This document shows, in pieces, positions 1-6,567 of a DNA stretch of 51,879 bases. Source of the stretch: Bryobacterales bacterium (GTDB lineage Bacteria; Acidobacteriota; Terriglobia; Bryobacterales; Bryobacteraceae). A model generated the notes under the pieces. It was not told where the DNA came from. It saw only the letters and a program-made list of their open reading frames with translations, and ran no database searches. Position numbers and translations under genes: made by a program. Location: NCBI GenBank assembly GCA_020852755.1, contig JADZAF010000138.1:1-51879 (forward strand). Direction: 5' to 3'. Position 1 is the stretch's first letter. Each line of letters begins with the position of its first letter.

Positions 1-139
1 CCTCCCAGTTGAAGAGCATCTGAAGAATGCGTGCAGCTGCGGAAGCTTGCTGCCCTCCCGCACCTGCGCCAGATCGCGGGCTCGATATCCCGGCGGCGGA
101 CGTAGAGATGAAAGACGGCGCGCGCTTCTTGGCGCTCAT
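1..139 (-). pseudogene. Decayed pRiA4b ORF-3-like gene, cut by window edge
   Basis: Read on the minus strand from an ATG at 139. Pieces of the plasmid pRiA4b ORF-3-like family appear in order but in different frames: MSAKKRA, then VFHLYVRRRDIEPAIWRR, then VREGSKLPQLHA, then ILQMLFNWE. In intact members these are one continuous stretch (strand, the 'PPIWRR' motif, then the 'LxxLHxxxQxxxGW' helix). At least three frame changes in about 45 codons mean the gene cannot be translated intact. The start overlaps the stop of the broken toxin upstream as ATGA (136-139), so it was once the third gene of a translationally coupled operon. Family function is not established. The rest lies beyond the window. 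Family assignment rests on recalled motif similarity only. Confidence 0.55.
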
Positions 140-436
140 CGTGAGGCGCCTCGCTCTTCCTCGCTGAGGTCGATCCCCTGCTCCTCGCAGAAGTAATCGA
201 CAAAGCCCGGCACGTTCTTGGCGAGGCTTCGGAGCAACCGTTGGAGCGGCACTCCGATCGCGGCTGCCTGTTCATGCAGCTTGGTGACAAACAAGCCTGC
301 GTCCAGATCGTAGAGCCCGCACAGGAAAGCGGATGGTCCCTGCACCTCGATCTCCCAGCCCTGGAGCGACTCGGGCGGGAAATGGCGGCGATTGTATGAC
401 GCACGCGTCGAGCACGACGCGATAGTCGGCTCTCAT
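136..436 (-). pseudogene. PIN-domain toxin (VapC-like) remnant with internal deletion
   Basis: The start at 436 overlaps the antitoxin stop as ATGA. The first 13 codons read [13 protein letters not shown], the usual first strand of PIN_3-type toxins including the first catalytic Asp. After one frame change the sequence continues YNRRHFPPESLQGWEIEVQG, the usual C-terminal 'TFNxxDFP...LxxYxIExxxPDEFL' region, then about 65 residues of normal tail to the stop at 136. By comparison with the family, roughly 100 central residues carrying the remaining acidic catalytic residues are missing. The product would be inactive or untranslated. The tail alone (136-345, 69 codons) is an open frame but not a meaningful gene. 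Confidence 0.7.
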
Positions 437-882
437 TCGTCTTCGCCGCCCTCGGGGATGCCGGTGCGATCATAGAGGCCGGACTCGAAGGCTTCCTTCG
501 CGATGCGGTCCAGCGCGGCCTTACGCGCCGCGTTGCGGCGTTTCTGGTAGGCCAGCAGGTCCTTGAGGTAAACACGGCGATGGCTACCGGCCTTGTGAAA
601 GGGCAGTTCGCCTGCCTCGAGGAGCTTGATCAGATACGGCCGGGAGACGCCGAGCAGGTCGGCAGCACGTTGCGTCGTCAGTTGCTGGTTCTCGGGAATG
701 AGAACAACGGCTCGCCCCAACTGCATGTTCCGGGTGATGTCTTTGAGCAGACGGAAGACGGAATCCGGCAGCTCGACGCGCTCGCCATCGGCGCCAACCA
801 ACGCCGGCGATCCGAGTTGAAGCATCCGGTTCAGTTCCCGGATCTGCGATTCCTCCGACTCGGGCAGGGTGACGGGTTCCAT
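433..882 (-). CDS. Excisionase-family HTH antitoxin
   Basis: A 149-residue protein. The start is set at 882 because GGAGG (888-892) lies just upstream; the longer frame to 942 has no such site. The N-terminal half resembles the linker regions of antitoxins. The middle holds a MerR/excisionase-type helix-turn-helix ([20 protein letters not shown], then the wing region with [16 protein letters not shown]), which in this family binds the operon's own promoter. The C-terminus is basic, then acidic, as expected of a toxin-wrapping tail. Its partner downstream is a deleted PIN toxin, so this is now an orphan antitoxin that may act only as an autorepressor. Family call is strong; activity is inferred. 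Confidence 0.85.
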   Translation of the reverse strand: MEPVTLPESEESQIRELNRMLQLGSPALVGADGERVELPDSVFRLLKDITRNMQLGRAVVLIPENQQLTTQRAADLLGVSRPYLIKLLEAGELPFHKAGSHRRVYLKDLLAYQKRRNAARKAALDRIAKEAFESGLYDRTGIPEGGEDE

Positions 883-1193
883 TGCAGCCTCCAAGCTCAG
901 TATACCTACACAGTCGCAATAAACGCAACGCACTCGATACAATCGAAAATGCCGGTGTGCCCTGTGGAGTTACGCGCAGAGAGATCCCGGTAAGGCGATT
1001 CAATCCGCGGTGAACGACCGGAGTGACATCGAGCCCCCGGGGGGCATCCACGCCTGATGCCTTGAAGATGCCGCGCGTGAACTCGCGCAAGGAGTTGCCC
1101 GTCCGCACCGGAACACTCGCCGCGAGAGAATCTTTCCTGGAGCGTTGCGCGTGGTGGACGGTGGTGGACTTCGACGCGTAAGTCTTTAGTTTG
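883..1193. other. Intergenic region between antitoxin and tRNA-Glu
   Basis: Beyond the promoter at 899-928 I recognise no gene here. Overlapping open frames on both strands have no family signature. A short GTGGTGGACG direct repeat sits at about 1151-1169. The position, downstream of a tRNA 3' end, is typical of an integration site, but no repeat of the tRNA 3' end was found in the window. Confidence 0.4.
899..928 (-). promoter_or_regulatory. Candidate sigma-70 promoter of the antitoxin
   Basis: On the minus strand, TTGCGT (923-928) and TATACT (899-904) are separated by 18 bases. Transcription would begin near 892, directly at the Shine-Dalgarno sequence of the antitoxin, giving a very short leader. 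An autoregulatory operator would be expected here, but I see no clear palindrome. Confidence 0.4.
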
Positions 1194-1271
1194 TGGCGTC
1201 CCCAGGGGGATTCGAACCCCCGTTACCGCCGTGAAAGGGCGATGTCCTAGGCCGGGCTAGACGATGGGGAC
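1194..1271 (-). tRNA. tRNA-Glu (anticodon TTC)
   Basis: The minus strand folds as a complete cloverleaf beginning GTCCCCATCGTCTAGCC. The anticodon loop is CTTTCAC (anticodon TTC), the T arm is GGGGGTTCGAATCCCCC, and the acceptor closes with TGGGGAC, discriminator G and an encoded CCA (1194-1196). The toxin-antitoxin remnant lies on its 3' side. Confidence 0.95.
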
Positions 1272-1396
1272 GGTGTCCGGTTGAAACGGCAGGACCAACC
1301 TTAACTGTACTGGTTTCCAGCAAGATCCGTCAACCCGCGCCTGCCGCGCCAGGCACATCGCCGCTCCGCTATACTGCCTTGCGACAGGAGAACAGA

Positions 1397-2752
1397 GTGC
1401 ACGCACCGCATCCGCTTCCCAATTCGCGCCGCAGGTTCCTGCTCGCCGCCGGGGCCGTCCCGGCGGCCGGCGTCCTCACTCCGACCGTGCCGCCCGCCCG
1501 CAGGCCGCTGCAGGCGGACGTTCTTGTCGTGGGCGGCGGCGTCGCGGGATCGATCGCGGCCATTCAGGCCGGCCGCCTGGGAGCGCGGACCGTATTGGTG
1601 GAAGCGGGCAGCCAGCTGGGCGGCACCATGACCACGGCGGGCGTCGATTTTCCCGGCCTGTTCCACGCCTGGGGCCGCCAGATCATCGCCGGGATCGGCT
1701 GGGAGCTGGTCTGCGCCACGGTGAAACTGAACGGCGGCCGCCTGCCCGATTTCTCCGTTCCCTACGGCTCCCGGCACTGGCAGCACCAGGTGCGCCTGAA
1801 CGGCGGCCTGTACGCCGCCATCGCCGAGGAGGCCTGCGTGAATGCCGCCGTCGACCTCCGATACTACGAAACGCCCCTGTCCATCCAGCAGGATGAGGGC
1901 GGCTGGCGCGTGCGGCTTGCCGGGAAAGGCGCCGAGCTCGAGGTGGCGGCGAAGCAGCTGGTGGACTGCACCGGCAACGCCGCGGCCATCGCCCTGGCCG
2001 GACTGCCCCGGCAGCGAGGATCCGCCACCCAGCCCGGCACCCTGATCTACCGGCTCGCCGGCTACGACCTGAAGCGCGCCGACCTGGCCGCCATGGCCGC
2101 CGGCGCCCGCCAGGCGGTGAATGCCGGCCGCCTCCAACCGGCGGACTTCCGGCATGACCTGCGGGGGTTTCTGGCATCCGGCGGCGAGAACGCCATGCAC
2201 GTGCCCAACGCCGACTCCAGCACGTCCGAGCTTCACACTCGAACCAACATCCGCGGCCGCCAGTCCCTGCTGCGCATGATGCGATTCCTGAAACCCTTCC
2301 CCGGCTTCGAGAACCTGCGCCTGGAGCGGGTGCAGCCCGAGACCGGCGTCCGCGAGACGTTCCGCATCGCGGGCGAGAGCGAAGTCACGGTGGACGATTA
2401 CACCGGCGGGCGCAGGTTCGCCGACGCCGTGGCTTACTCGTTCTACCCGGTCGATCTGCACGACGAGCGCGGCATACGCCCCAGGCAGCTCGAGCCGGGC
2501 ACCGTGCCCACTATTCCGCTGGGAGCCCTCATTCCCCGTTCCAGCCGCAACGTGATGGCGGCCGGCCGCTCCATCAGCAGCGACCGGCTGGCCAATTCCG
2601 GGCTGCGCGTCCAGGCTTCCTGCATGGCCATGGGGCAGGCGGCGGGTGTGGCTGCGGCGCTGGCGGCCAGGTCAGGCCTCACGCCGGCCAAGGTGCCTCT
2701 GGCGGAGATTCTCGAGACGCTGCGCCGGCACGGCGCCATCACGCCGGAGTGA
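1397..2752 (+). CDS. Tat-exported FAD-dependent oxidoreductase
   Basis: 451 residues from a GTG at 1397, chosen because AGGAG (1386-1390) lies six bases upstream; a TTG at 1379 in the same frame has no such site. The N-terminus carries a twin-arginine signal (SRRRFLLAAG plus hydrophobic stretch), so the folded flavoprotein is probably exported to the periplasm. Right after it comes the dinucleotide fold ADVLVVGGGVAGSIAAIQAG with the acidic residue at the end of the second strand (TVLVE). The C-terminus has the family's GxxxxSSDRLANSGLRVQA...GQAAGVAAALA FAD-closing segment. It matches the FAD_oxidored (PF12831-type) group; substrate unknown. A TATACT box (1370-1375) may be its -10 element. It stands alone between two tRNA loci. 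Confidence 0.85.
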   Translation: MHAPHPLPNSRRRFLLAAGAVPAAGVLTPTVPPARRPLQADVLVVGGGVAGSIAAIQAGRLGARTVLVEAGSQLGGTMTTAGVDFPGLFHAWGRQIIAGIGWELVCATVKLNGGRLPDFSVPYGSRHWQHQVRLNGGLYAAIAEEACVNAAVDLRYYETPLSIQQDEGGWRVRLAGKGAELEVAAKQLVDCTGNAAAIALAGLPRQRGSATQPGTLIYRLAGYDLKRADLAAMAAGARQAVNAGRLQPADFRHDLRGFLASGGENAMHVPNADSSTSELHTRTNIRGRQSLLRMMRFLKPFPGFENLRLERVQPETGVRETFRIAGESEVTVDDYTGGRRFADAVAYSFYPVDLHDERGIRPRQLEPGTVPTIPLGALIPRSSRNVMAAGRSISSDRLANSGLRVQASCMAMGQAAGVAAALAARSGLTPAKVPLAEILETLRRHGAITPE

Positions 2753-3139
2753 TCCCCGCGGAGCAAGCGGCAGGAGCGGGGCTCCGCTCCCGTTTCGCGC
2801 CGGGCAGCGTTGGGCGTCACGCTGTTCGCCTGCCGGATTCCGGCCAGACGGGTGACCGGGGTTCCGCCGCTGGAAGCGCTGCGCGGCCAGTAGCGGCTGC
2901 CACGGGCCCGAGGGTCACGCGGTCGTGACAGGCGAACAGGTAATCGGGCCAGTCCGGCCGCTCCGGAATCCGGTGGAGGTTCCGCTTCGGGGATTGAATG
3001 CGCCAGACGATTCGCAGCAGTGCCGCGAGCGCCGGCTTGGCCCCGGTGGAGAGCCGGTCCGGGGATTCGTTCTCAAGCGGCAAGGGACGCCACGGCAATG
3101 GGGCCGGGAAGCGCGTCCCGGCACGTGTGGGGCGCGGAA
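2753..3139. other. Intergenic region without a recognised gene
   Basis: About 390 bases between the flavoprotein gene and the secG-tRNA-Leu terminator. Apart from the hairpin at 2773-2790 I see no recognised gene. A 93-codon minus-strand frame (2817-3098) includes RIPERPDWPDYLFACHDRVTLGP, which looks mildly protein-like, but it has no convincing ribosome site or family signature. Confidence 0.4.
2773..2790 (+). terminator. Hairpin after the FAD oxidoreductase
   Basis: A perfect 7-bp stem (GGAGCGG/CCGCTCC) with a 4-base loop lies 20 bases past the stop codon. The following T run is only three bases, so intrinsic termination is uncertain. Confidence 0.35.
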
Positions 3140-3141
3140 GG

Positions 3142-3174
3142 AAAAGGCCGCCGCATCTGTTTGATACGGCGGCC
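3142..3174 (-). terminator. Rho-independent terminator of secG-tRNA-Leu
   Basis: On the minus strand, just past the CCA of tRNA-Leu, GGCCGCCG (3174-3167) pairs perfectly with CGGCGGCC (3153-3146) across a 13-base loop, followed by TTTTCCTT. An 8-bp GC stem plus T tract is a textbook intrinsic terminator and implies that secG and the tRNA share a transcript. Confidence 0.8.
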
Positions 3175-3181
3175 GGATATC

Positions 3182-3268
3182 TGGTGCGGAGAGGGGGACT
3201 TGAACCCCCACGGGATTGCTCCCGCTAGCACCTCAAGCTAGTGCGTCTGCCAATTCCGCCACCTCCGC
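3182..3268 (-). tRNA. tRNA-Leu (anticodon GAG)
   Basis: The minus strand begins GCGGAGGTGGCGGAATTGG. The anticodon stem-loop is CTAGC-TTGAGGT-GCTAG (anticodon GAG), followed by a long variable arm typical of class II tRNA-Leu, a T arm GGGGGTTCAAGTCCCCC and an encoded CCA (3182-3184). It starts 12 bases past the secG stop, so it is probably cut from the secG message. Confidence 0.95.
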
Positions 3269-3280
3269 ATGGGGTGACCT

Positions 3281-3763
3281 TTACTTCTTCTGCTGCGGCG
3301 CCGGCTGCCCCGGGTTCGGTTGACCCTGTGACTGGGCGGGCGCCTGCTGTCCGGGCTGCGCCGGCGCGCTCTGCTGGCCCGGAACCCCGGGCAGGTTCAA
3401 CGGAACCGTCTGCGCCGGGCCGCCGCCTTCCGGTGTGACCGTCACCGAAGGCTGGCCGGTGCTGGGGGTGGTGCCCGCCGGAGCCGCGGGTTTGGTCTTC
3501 TGCCGCTCCAGGGCCGTGCTGCCGGTGCCCGATCCACGCGTCGCCAGAATCGAAAGCGAAAGCGAAGTCACCATGAAAACCACGGCGGAGATCGTGGTGG
3601 CTTTCGAAAGCAGGGTGGCCGAACCGCGCGGGCCGAAGGCCGTCTGCGATCCCATGCCGCCGAACGCTCCCGCCAGGTCGGCCGCCTTGCCGCTCTGCAG
3701 CAGCACGACGATGATCAGGAACAGGCAAACCACGACGTGGATAATGGTCAGCAGAATCAACAT
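3281..3763 (-). CDS. secG: Protein translocase subunit SecG
   Basis: 160 residues. SecG is the small non-essential subunit of the SecYEG channel. The first membrane segment ([28 protein letters not shown]) carries the family's LLQxGK motif. A Gly-rich linker with FGxxG...TLLSKAT follows, then the second membrane segment ([16 protein letters not shown]). SecG proteins usually end shortly after this (70-110 residues). Here there is a Pro/Gln/Ala-rich tail of about 85 residues with no predicted fold. The gene is followed directly by tRNA-Leu(GAG) and their common terminator. Confidence 0.93.
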   Translation of the reverse strand: MLILLTIIHVVVCLFLIIVVLLQSGKAADLAGAFGGMGSQTAFGPRGSATLLSKATTISAVVFMVTSLSLSILATRGSGTGSTALERQKTKPAAPAGTTPSTGQPSVTVTPEGGGPAQTVPLNLPGVPGQQSAPAQPGQQAPAQSQGQPNPGQPAPQQKK

Positions 3764-3830
3764 ACTTTATCCCTCTTAGTATAGACGATTTCCAGCGCCG
3801 GCCGGGCGTCCCTGGAGAGCCTCGAAAGCC

Positions 3831-5204
3831 CTACTTCAGGTGGAACTTCTTCATCTTGTAGCGCAGCGTGTCCCGGGTGATGCGCAGCAGGCGCGCCGCC
3901 TGGGTCTGGTTGCCGCCGGTCTTCTCCAGGGCTCGCACCAGCAGCGTGCGCTCGTTGTCCTCGAGCGACAGTCCCTCGTCGGGAATCTCCACCCGGGCCG
4001 CCACGCGGCCGTCGCGGCCGTCGGGATGGGTCACCGAGATGGGCAGGCTGGCGGGACGCAACAGGGAGGTTTCCTCCAGGATCATGGCGCGCTCAATGGC
4101 GTTACGCAGCTCCCGGACGTTTCCCGGCCAGTCGTGCAGCATCAGCAGGCGGGCCGCCTCCTCCGTGAGGCCCTCGATGTTGCGCTTGAACTTGCGGTTG
4201 TAGTGGTCGATGAAGAACCGGGCCAGAGGGGCGATATCCTCGGGCCTCTCCCGCAGCGGCGGGATGGTGATCTGAATCACGTTGAGCCGGAAATACAGGT
4301 CCTGGCGGAAGGCCCCTTCCCGGACCGCCTCGCGCAGGTTCTTGTTGGTGGCGGCGATGAAGCGCAGATCCAGGCTGATGTCGCGCAGCCCGCCCAGGCG
4401 CCGGAAGCTCTGCTCCTCCAGGACCCGCAGCAGCTTGGCCTGCAGCACCAGGGGGATCTCGCCGATCTCGTCCAGGAACAGGGTGCCCCGGTCGGCCAGT
4501 TCGAAAATCCCGCGCTTTTGCGAGCGGGCGTCGGTGAAGGCGCCTTTCTCGTAGCCGAACAGCTCGCTTTCCAGAAGGGTCTCGGGAATGGCCGCGCAGT
4601 TGATGGCGATGAACGGTTCGGCCTGGCGGCGGCTGTGGTAGTGCAGGGTCTTGGCGATCAGGTCCTTGCCGGTCCCGTTCTCGCCTTCCAGGAGGATGGT
4701 GTTCGCTTCCGTGACCGCCACCTTGCGGACGAAATTCATCAGCTCCCGCATGGCAGGCGAATCGGCCACGATTTCGCGCTTCTGCGGCGCCGCCTCGCCG
4801 GTGATTTCCTTGACCGTGGCGACCGCGCCCTGCACCTGGCCGTCGTCGCCGAACAGTTGCGCGGTGCGGATCAGGGCCAGGCGTTCCTGGCCGCCGGCGG
4901 TGCGCAGCAGAACCGTCCCGTTGGGGACGGCGGCGGTCTCCTCCAGGCCCACCAGCATGCCGCAGGCCGAGTCGCAGATGCTGCACCGGAAGACATCGCT
5001 GCACGAACGCCCGATCATGGCGTCGGCGGACATGCCAAACAGGTTCTCGGCGGCGCGGTTCACTCCCGTGATCTTCAGGTCCGCGTTATACAGGACCAGG
5101 CCGTCGGAAAGCTGGTCGAAGACCGCTTCCAGCACGTTTGCCTGCTGCCATTGTGGAGCCAGTTTGGACATTACCCTCCCAGCGGGAACGGTGCTATTTG
5201 TCAC
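3831..5204 (-). CDS. PAS-domain sigma-54-dependent transcriptional activator
   Basis: 457 residues. A PAS domain (about 20-135) contains four closely spaced cysteines (C68, C74, C77, C81), a possible metal or Fe-S redox site. The AAA+ domain (about 147-385) has Walker A GENGTGKD (174-181), Walker B TLFLDEI (241-247), the sensor RFIAATNKNL and the PPLRERPEDI motif. The sigma-54 contact loop reads GAFTDA (221-226) instead of the usual GAFTGA. The C-terminus is a Fis-type helix-turn-helix (NQTQAARLLRITRDTLRYKM). There is no receiver domain, so the PAS domain is the probable sensor. It is divergent from the cytochrome cluster, whose promoter has sigma-54 elements; it is the natural candidate activator. 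Confidence 0.92.
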   Translation of the reverse strand: MTNSTVPAGRVMSKLAPQWQQANVLEAVFDQLSDGLVLYNADLKITGVNRAAENLFGMSADAMIGRSCSDVFRCSICDSACGMLVGLEETAAVPNGTVLLRTAGGQERLALIRTAQLFGDDGQVQGAVATVKEITGEAAPQKREIVADSPAMRELMNFVRKVAVTEANTILLEGENGTGKDLIAKTLHYHSRRQAEPFIAINCAAIPETLLESELFGYEKGAFTDARSQKRGIFELADRGTLFLDEIGEIPLVLQAKLLRVLEEQSFRRLGGLRDISLDLRFIAATNKNLREAVREGAFRQDLYFRLNVIQITIPPLRERPEDIAPLARFFIDHYNRKFKRNIEGLTEEAARLLMLHDWPGNVRELRNAIERAMILEETSLLRPASLPISVTHPDGRDGRVAARVEIPDEGLSLEDNERTLLVRALEKTGGNQTQAARLLRITRDTLRYKMKKFHLK

Positions 5205-5343
5205 GCTCGGTTACCTGTAGTATAGCGAAGCCCCGCTTTGGCTGTAAACGAAGGTTGAGTGAAAGCGCCCACGGCCGGATGGCATTTGGGGGAATTAACC
5301 CGTCGGCGGCCCTCCAAACCCCCGCATTCCCGCCAAGGTGCGT

Positions 5344-5359
5344 TGGAACACGGATTGCT
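5344..5359 (+). promoter_or_regulatory. Sigma-54 (-24/-12) promoter of the cytochrome cluster
   Basis: TGGAAC-N5-TTGCT, one mismatch from TGGCAC-N5-TTGCA/T, with the essential GG (5345-5346) and GC (5357-5358) at the right distance. Predicted transcription start is about 5370, followed by AGGAG (5373-5377) and the ATG at 5387. The adjacent divergent gene encodes a sigma-54 activator. Confidence 0.75.
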
Positions 5360-5386
5360 CACCGTTCCACTCAGGAGAACCCCTGC

Positions 5387-5596
5387 ATGAAGATGAAGTT
5401 CGCTCTTCCCGCAACGATTCTGGCCGCCGGCCTGCTGGCGACGACGGCTTCCTACGCCAAACCCGAGTACACCAAGAAAGAAAAGAAGGGCTGCGTGTTC
5501 TGTCACGTCTCAGCCAAGTCGAAGGAACTGAACGACGCCGGCAAGTACTACCAGGAGAAGAAGACCCTGGAGGGCTACAAGGCTCCGCAAAAGTAA
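5387..5596 (+). CDS. Small periplasmic monohaem cytochrome c
   Basis: 69 residues from the ATG at 5387, which follows AGGAG. A Sec signal peptide (MKMKFALPATILAAGLLATTASYA) is followed by a short Lys-rich mature protein with one haem c motif, CVFCH, about residues 36-40. The mature part (about 45 residues) is far shorter than ordinary class I cytochromes and has no obvious distal Met (its only Met residues are at 1 and 3, in the signal peptide), so the second axial ligand is unclear. It is the first gene behind the sigma-54 promoter. Likely an electron shuttle or an assembly subunit; that is inference. Confidence 0.85.
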   Translation: MKMKFALPATILAAGLLATTASYAKPEYTKKEKKGCVFCHVSAKSKELNDAGKYYQEKKTLEGYKAPQK

Positions 5597-5626
5597 GCGG
5601 CGCCAGGCCTGGGGAGACGCCGCCTG

Positions 5627-6094
5627 ATGCAAACCGTCCAACTTGCCATTCAAGACCCGGCTTACCGGACAGCCCTGGAGAGGGCCCTGTTCGACGCCGG
5701 TTCCTGGCAGGTGGTCGCCGTGGCGGCGCCCGACTCCGGAAAGGGCGGAGTGATCGTTGTGGATGCCCGGACGCTGGACCGGTACTCAGCCTCTCTGGAA
5801 GCGCCCGAGCGAGTGGTTTTGATCACCCGGAAAGATCCCGAGCACCTGGCCCGGGCCTGGGAGGCGGGAATTGTGTCCGTGGTTTTCGAGGATGAGCCCA
5901 TCGGAACCGCCATGCTGGCCATCATGTCGGCCGGGCTCCGGGCGCCCCACGAGCCCGGGTGCGGACCGGAGGCGCCCGCGCCGGCCGCTCCCGCGCGGCC
6001 CTGCCGGCGCCACGGGCGGGCCCGCAGCGGCGAGGCCGGGGCGGCGGGCGGCGGCCCCTGCTGTAAAGACGGGGGCTCCGGGAAAGAGATCTGA
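5627..6094 (+). CDS. Degenerate receiver-like protein
   Basis: 155 residues; ATG preceded by GGGGAGA. Residues 1-105 follow the alternating strand/helix pattern of a response-regulator receiver: an Asp at 10, a candidate phosphoacceptor D46 after GVIVV, then VVLITRKDPEHLARAWEAGIVSVVF resembling the fourth strand to the fifth. The acidic pair of the first loop and the conserved Lys after the fifth strand are not evident, so it may be a pseudo-receiver. The last 50 residues are Ala/Gly/Pro-rich with several Cys and have no recognised fold. It sits between cytochrome genes, 30 bases after the monohaem cytochrome. Confidence 0.6.
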   Translation: MQTVQLAIQDPAYRTALERALFDAGSWQVVAVAAPDSGKGGVIVVDARTLDRYSASLEAPERVVLITRKDPEHLARAWEAGIVSVVFEDEPIGTAMLAIMSAGLRAPHEPGCGPEAPAPAAPARPCRRHGRARSGEAGAAGGGPCCKDGGSGKEI

Positions 6095-6223
6095 AATACC
6101 CCGGCCGGAGTGCGCGGCCGGGATGGTCCGGGAGCGCCGGAGGGCGGGGTATGCGGAGGGCGGCGGGTCCTGTGAAGAATAGCCTGCCCGCTCCCCTCGC
6201 AGCCGTGACGGGAGGCCCCGGCG

Positions 6224-6251
6224 TTGACTATTATGTTTCTTCCGTTATTAT
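6224..6251 (+). promoter_or_regulatory. Candidate sigma-70 promoter inside the cytochrome cluster
   Basis: TTGACT (6224-6229), a 16-base spacer and TATTAT (6246-6251), in an AT-rich patch unusual for this GC-rich window. It would allow expression of 6279-9700 independent of the sigma-54 promoter at 5344. Confidence 0.55.
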
Positions 6252-6278
6252 GTTTTTCCGGAAAGGACATCAATCAAT

Positions 6279-6563
6279 ATGAACTGGATTCCCTACCTCG
6301 TGATTCTCGGCGTGCTCTTGATCGCCGTGGTGGTCCTGCTCGTCATGCGCAAGCGGCTGACCTCTGAAGAGGACGACGTCATCCATGTGCAGGAAGCCGA
6401 ATCCGGCATGGTGGCTCACCAGGCCGTCATCGCTCAGAAGCTGATGGTCGTGGACCGCTGGGGCAAGCTGTTTACCGTGGCTGCCGTGCTTTACGGATTG
6501 TTCCTGGCGGGCCTCTATGTCTACAAGGTCTGGATGAGTTCCGCGACCACCGTGGTCAGGTGA
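6279..6563 (+). CDS. Small two-helix membrane protein of the cytochrome cluster
   Basis: 94 residues. The N-terminal membrane helix (about 4-23) ends in a basic stop-transfer (MRKRL). An acidic loop of about 40 residues follows, then a second helix (about 67-85). No haem motif and no recognised family. It ends four bases before the nine-haem cytochrome-b gene, so it is almost certainly co-translated with it and may be a small subunit or assembly factor of that complex. Confidence 0.8.
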   Translation: MNWIPYLVILGVLLIAVVVLLVMRKRLTSEEDDVIHVQEAESGMVAHQAVIAQKLMVVDRWGKLFTVAAVLYGLFLAGLYVYKVWMSSATTVVR

Positions 6564-6567
6564 CAAG

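Noticed and set aside
2817..3098. 93-codon minus-strand frame with a partly protein-like segment (PDWPDYLFACHD).
   Set aside because: No convincing ribosome site, no recognised family, and overlapping frames of similar length on the other strand; kept only as a remark in the intergenic entry.
1194..3268. Genomic island bounded by the two tRNA genes.
   Set aside because: No integrase, no duplicated tRNA 3' end and a normal-looking gene between them; the tRNA-Leu belongs to the secG transcript.
5221..5260. Imperfect inverted repeat near AGCGAAG...CTTTGGCT as the activator's upstream binding site.
   Set aside because: The match is imperfect and occurs once; without a second copy or relatives to compare it cannot be called.
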